Shown: piece after piece, positions 13,658-13,879 of the stretch | Numbering within the stretch: the first letter of the stretch is position 1 | Layout of the letters: the number at the start of each line of letters is the position of its first letter | Notes under the pieces: model-generated | Told to the model about the DNA's origin: nothing | What the model saw: only the letters and a program-made list of their open reading frames with translations | Databases searched by the model: none | Origin: an uncultured Candidatus Saccharibacteria bacterium | GTDB taxonomy: Bacteria > Patescibacteriota > Saccharimonadia > Saccharimonadales > Saccharimonadaceae | Reading direction: 5' to 3' | Assembly (NCBI GenBank): GCA_937876715.1 | Contig: CALEGA010000077.1 | Location: 1 to 13,879 of the forward strand | DNA length: 13,879 nucleotides | Made by a program: the position numbers and the translations under genes

Positions 13658-13879
13658 ATGAGCTTATCAAGTAAAGTTAAAACTGCGGTGATGGCTGGAG
13701 TCTTGGCGATTGCTGGTGTCGGTGGTGCGATACTTTCTACTGAGGCGCCTGCGTATGCTGCTAACAACCCGGCTGTTAATGAGATTGAGAATGGGATTAA
13801 TTCGACAAATTTGAACGGTGGGAATAATCTTGAAGATACTATAACTACCGTGATTAATGTGATTCTTTATGTCGTTGGC
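13658..13879 (+). CDS. VirB2-like pilin, copy 3, cut by the window edge
   Basis: The frame from the ATG at 13658 runs off the right edge after 74 codons. A clear signal peptide (MSLSSKVKTAVMAGVLAIAG, ending near PAYA) is followed by an Asn-rich segment (NNPAVNEIENGINSTNLNGG, then NNLEDT) and the beginning of a membrane helix, TTVINVILYVVG. This resembles the start of the first helix of copy 2. It has its own promoter and Shine-Dalgarno. The codons lean toward GCT, GGT and AAC/AAT more than the neighbours, which favour GCG, GGG and TTG; this could reflect high expression as the major pilus subunit. The pilin call depends on the missing second helix and shared loop, so confidence is moderate. 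Confidence 0.7.
   Translation, partial: MSLSSKVKTAVMAGVLAIAGVGGAILSTEAPAYAANNPAVNEIENGINSTNLNGGNNLEDTITTVINVILYVVG

Noticed and set aside
1..13879. UGA read as glycine (code 25) as in Gracilibacteria and Absconditabacteria
   Set aside because: All genes have expected lengths with the standard code, glycine is written with GGN codons including GGA, and no in-frame TGA is present even in glycine-rich proteins.
2260..13879. Integrated conjugative element or plasmid
   Set aside because: No relaxase, integrase, coupling protein, partition gene, tRNA or flanking repeat is visible, and the skew of the cassette matches the adjoining dnaN-recF region. Sequence beyond the right edge could change this view.

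Overview
The window looks like chromosomal DNA from a Patescibacteria (CPR) bacterium, most likely Candidatus Saccharibacteria (TM7) or a relative. This is inferred from the replication genes, from a PrgI/VirB4 type IV secretion (T4SS) cassette of the Gram-positive type whose proteins resemble those I associate with Saccharibacteria, from very compact spacing, and from single-membrane-type envelope proteins. I could not run a search, so the taxon is an inference.

Layout, left to right. (1) Bases 3-1247 are one uninterrupted plus-strand reading frame. The right part is the DNA polymerase sliding clamp (dnaN) without its first ~45 residues. The left part is a ribosomal protein bL32-like zinc ribbon. 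The junction (about 230-265) is probably an assembly chimera or contig-end artefact, but a true fusion cannot be excluded. (2) recF follows with a TAATG overlap. (3) On the minus strand (2260-5687) are two tandem copies of a two-gene unit: a secreted papain-fold (CHAP/NlpC-P60-like) wall hydrolase followed by a single-pass membrane protein. The larger hydrolase also carries a phage-tail-type lysozyme domain. (4) On the minus strand (5725-9307) is prgI (VirB3-like), then a stand-alone TraC N-domain protein, then virB4 ATPase. (5) Also on the minus strand (9366-12794) is a very large VirB6-like membrane protein. (6) Divergently on the plus strand (12872 to the end) are three successive VirB2-like pilin genes, the last cut by the window edge.

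Together, groups 3-6 make a nearly complete minimal T4SS: VirB1-like hydrolases, VirB2 pilins, VirB3, VirB4 and VirB6. No relaxase or coupling protein is visible. In an episymbiont this could serve secretion, adhesion or DNA uptake at the host contact site rather than conjugation; that role is inference.

Three regulatory features stand out. An intergenic promoter pair runs back to back and shares one -35 box (12836-12842). Extended -10 motifs (TGN-TAWWAT) recur ahead of transcription units. Several of these lie only 6-7 bases before the ATG, which predicts leaderless mRNAs, whereas downstream genes in the same units mostly have Shine-Dalgarno sites or overlap the preceding stop codon. The plus strand is G-rich throughout regardless of gene direction, so the 10.5-kb minus-strand block is probably read head-on to replication. 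None of the 12 visible stop codons is TGA. No tRNA, rRNA, CRISPR array, insertion sequence or convincing terminator was seen.
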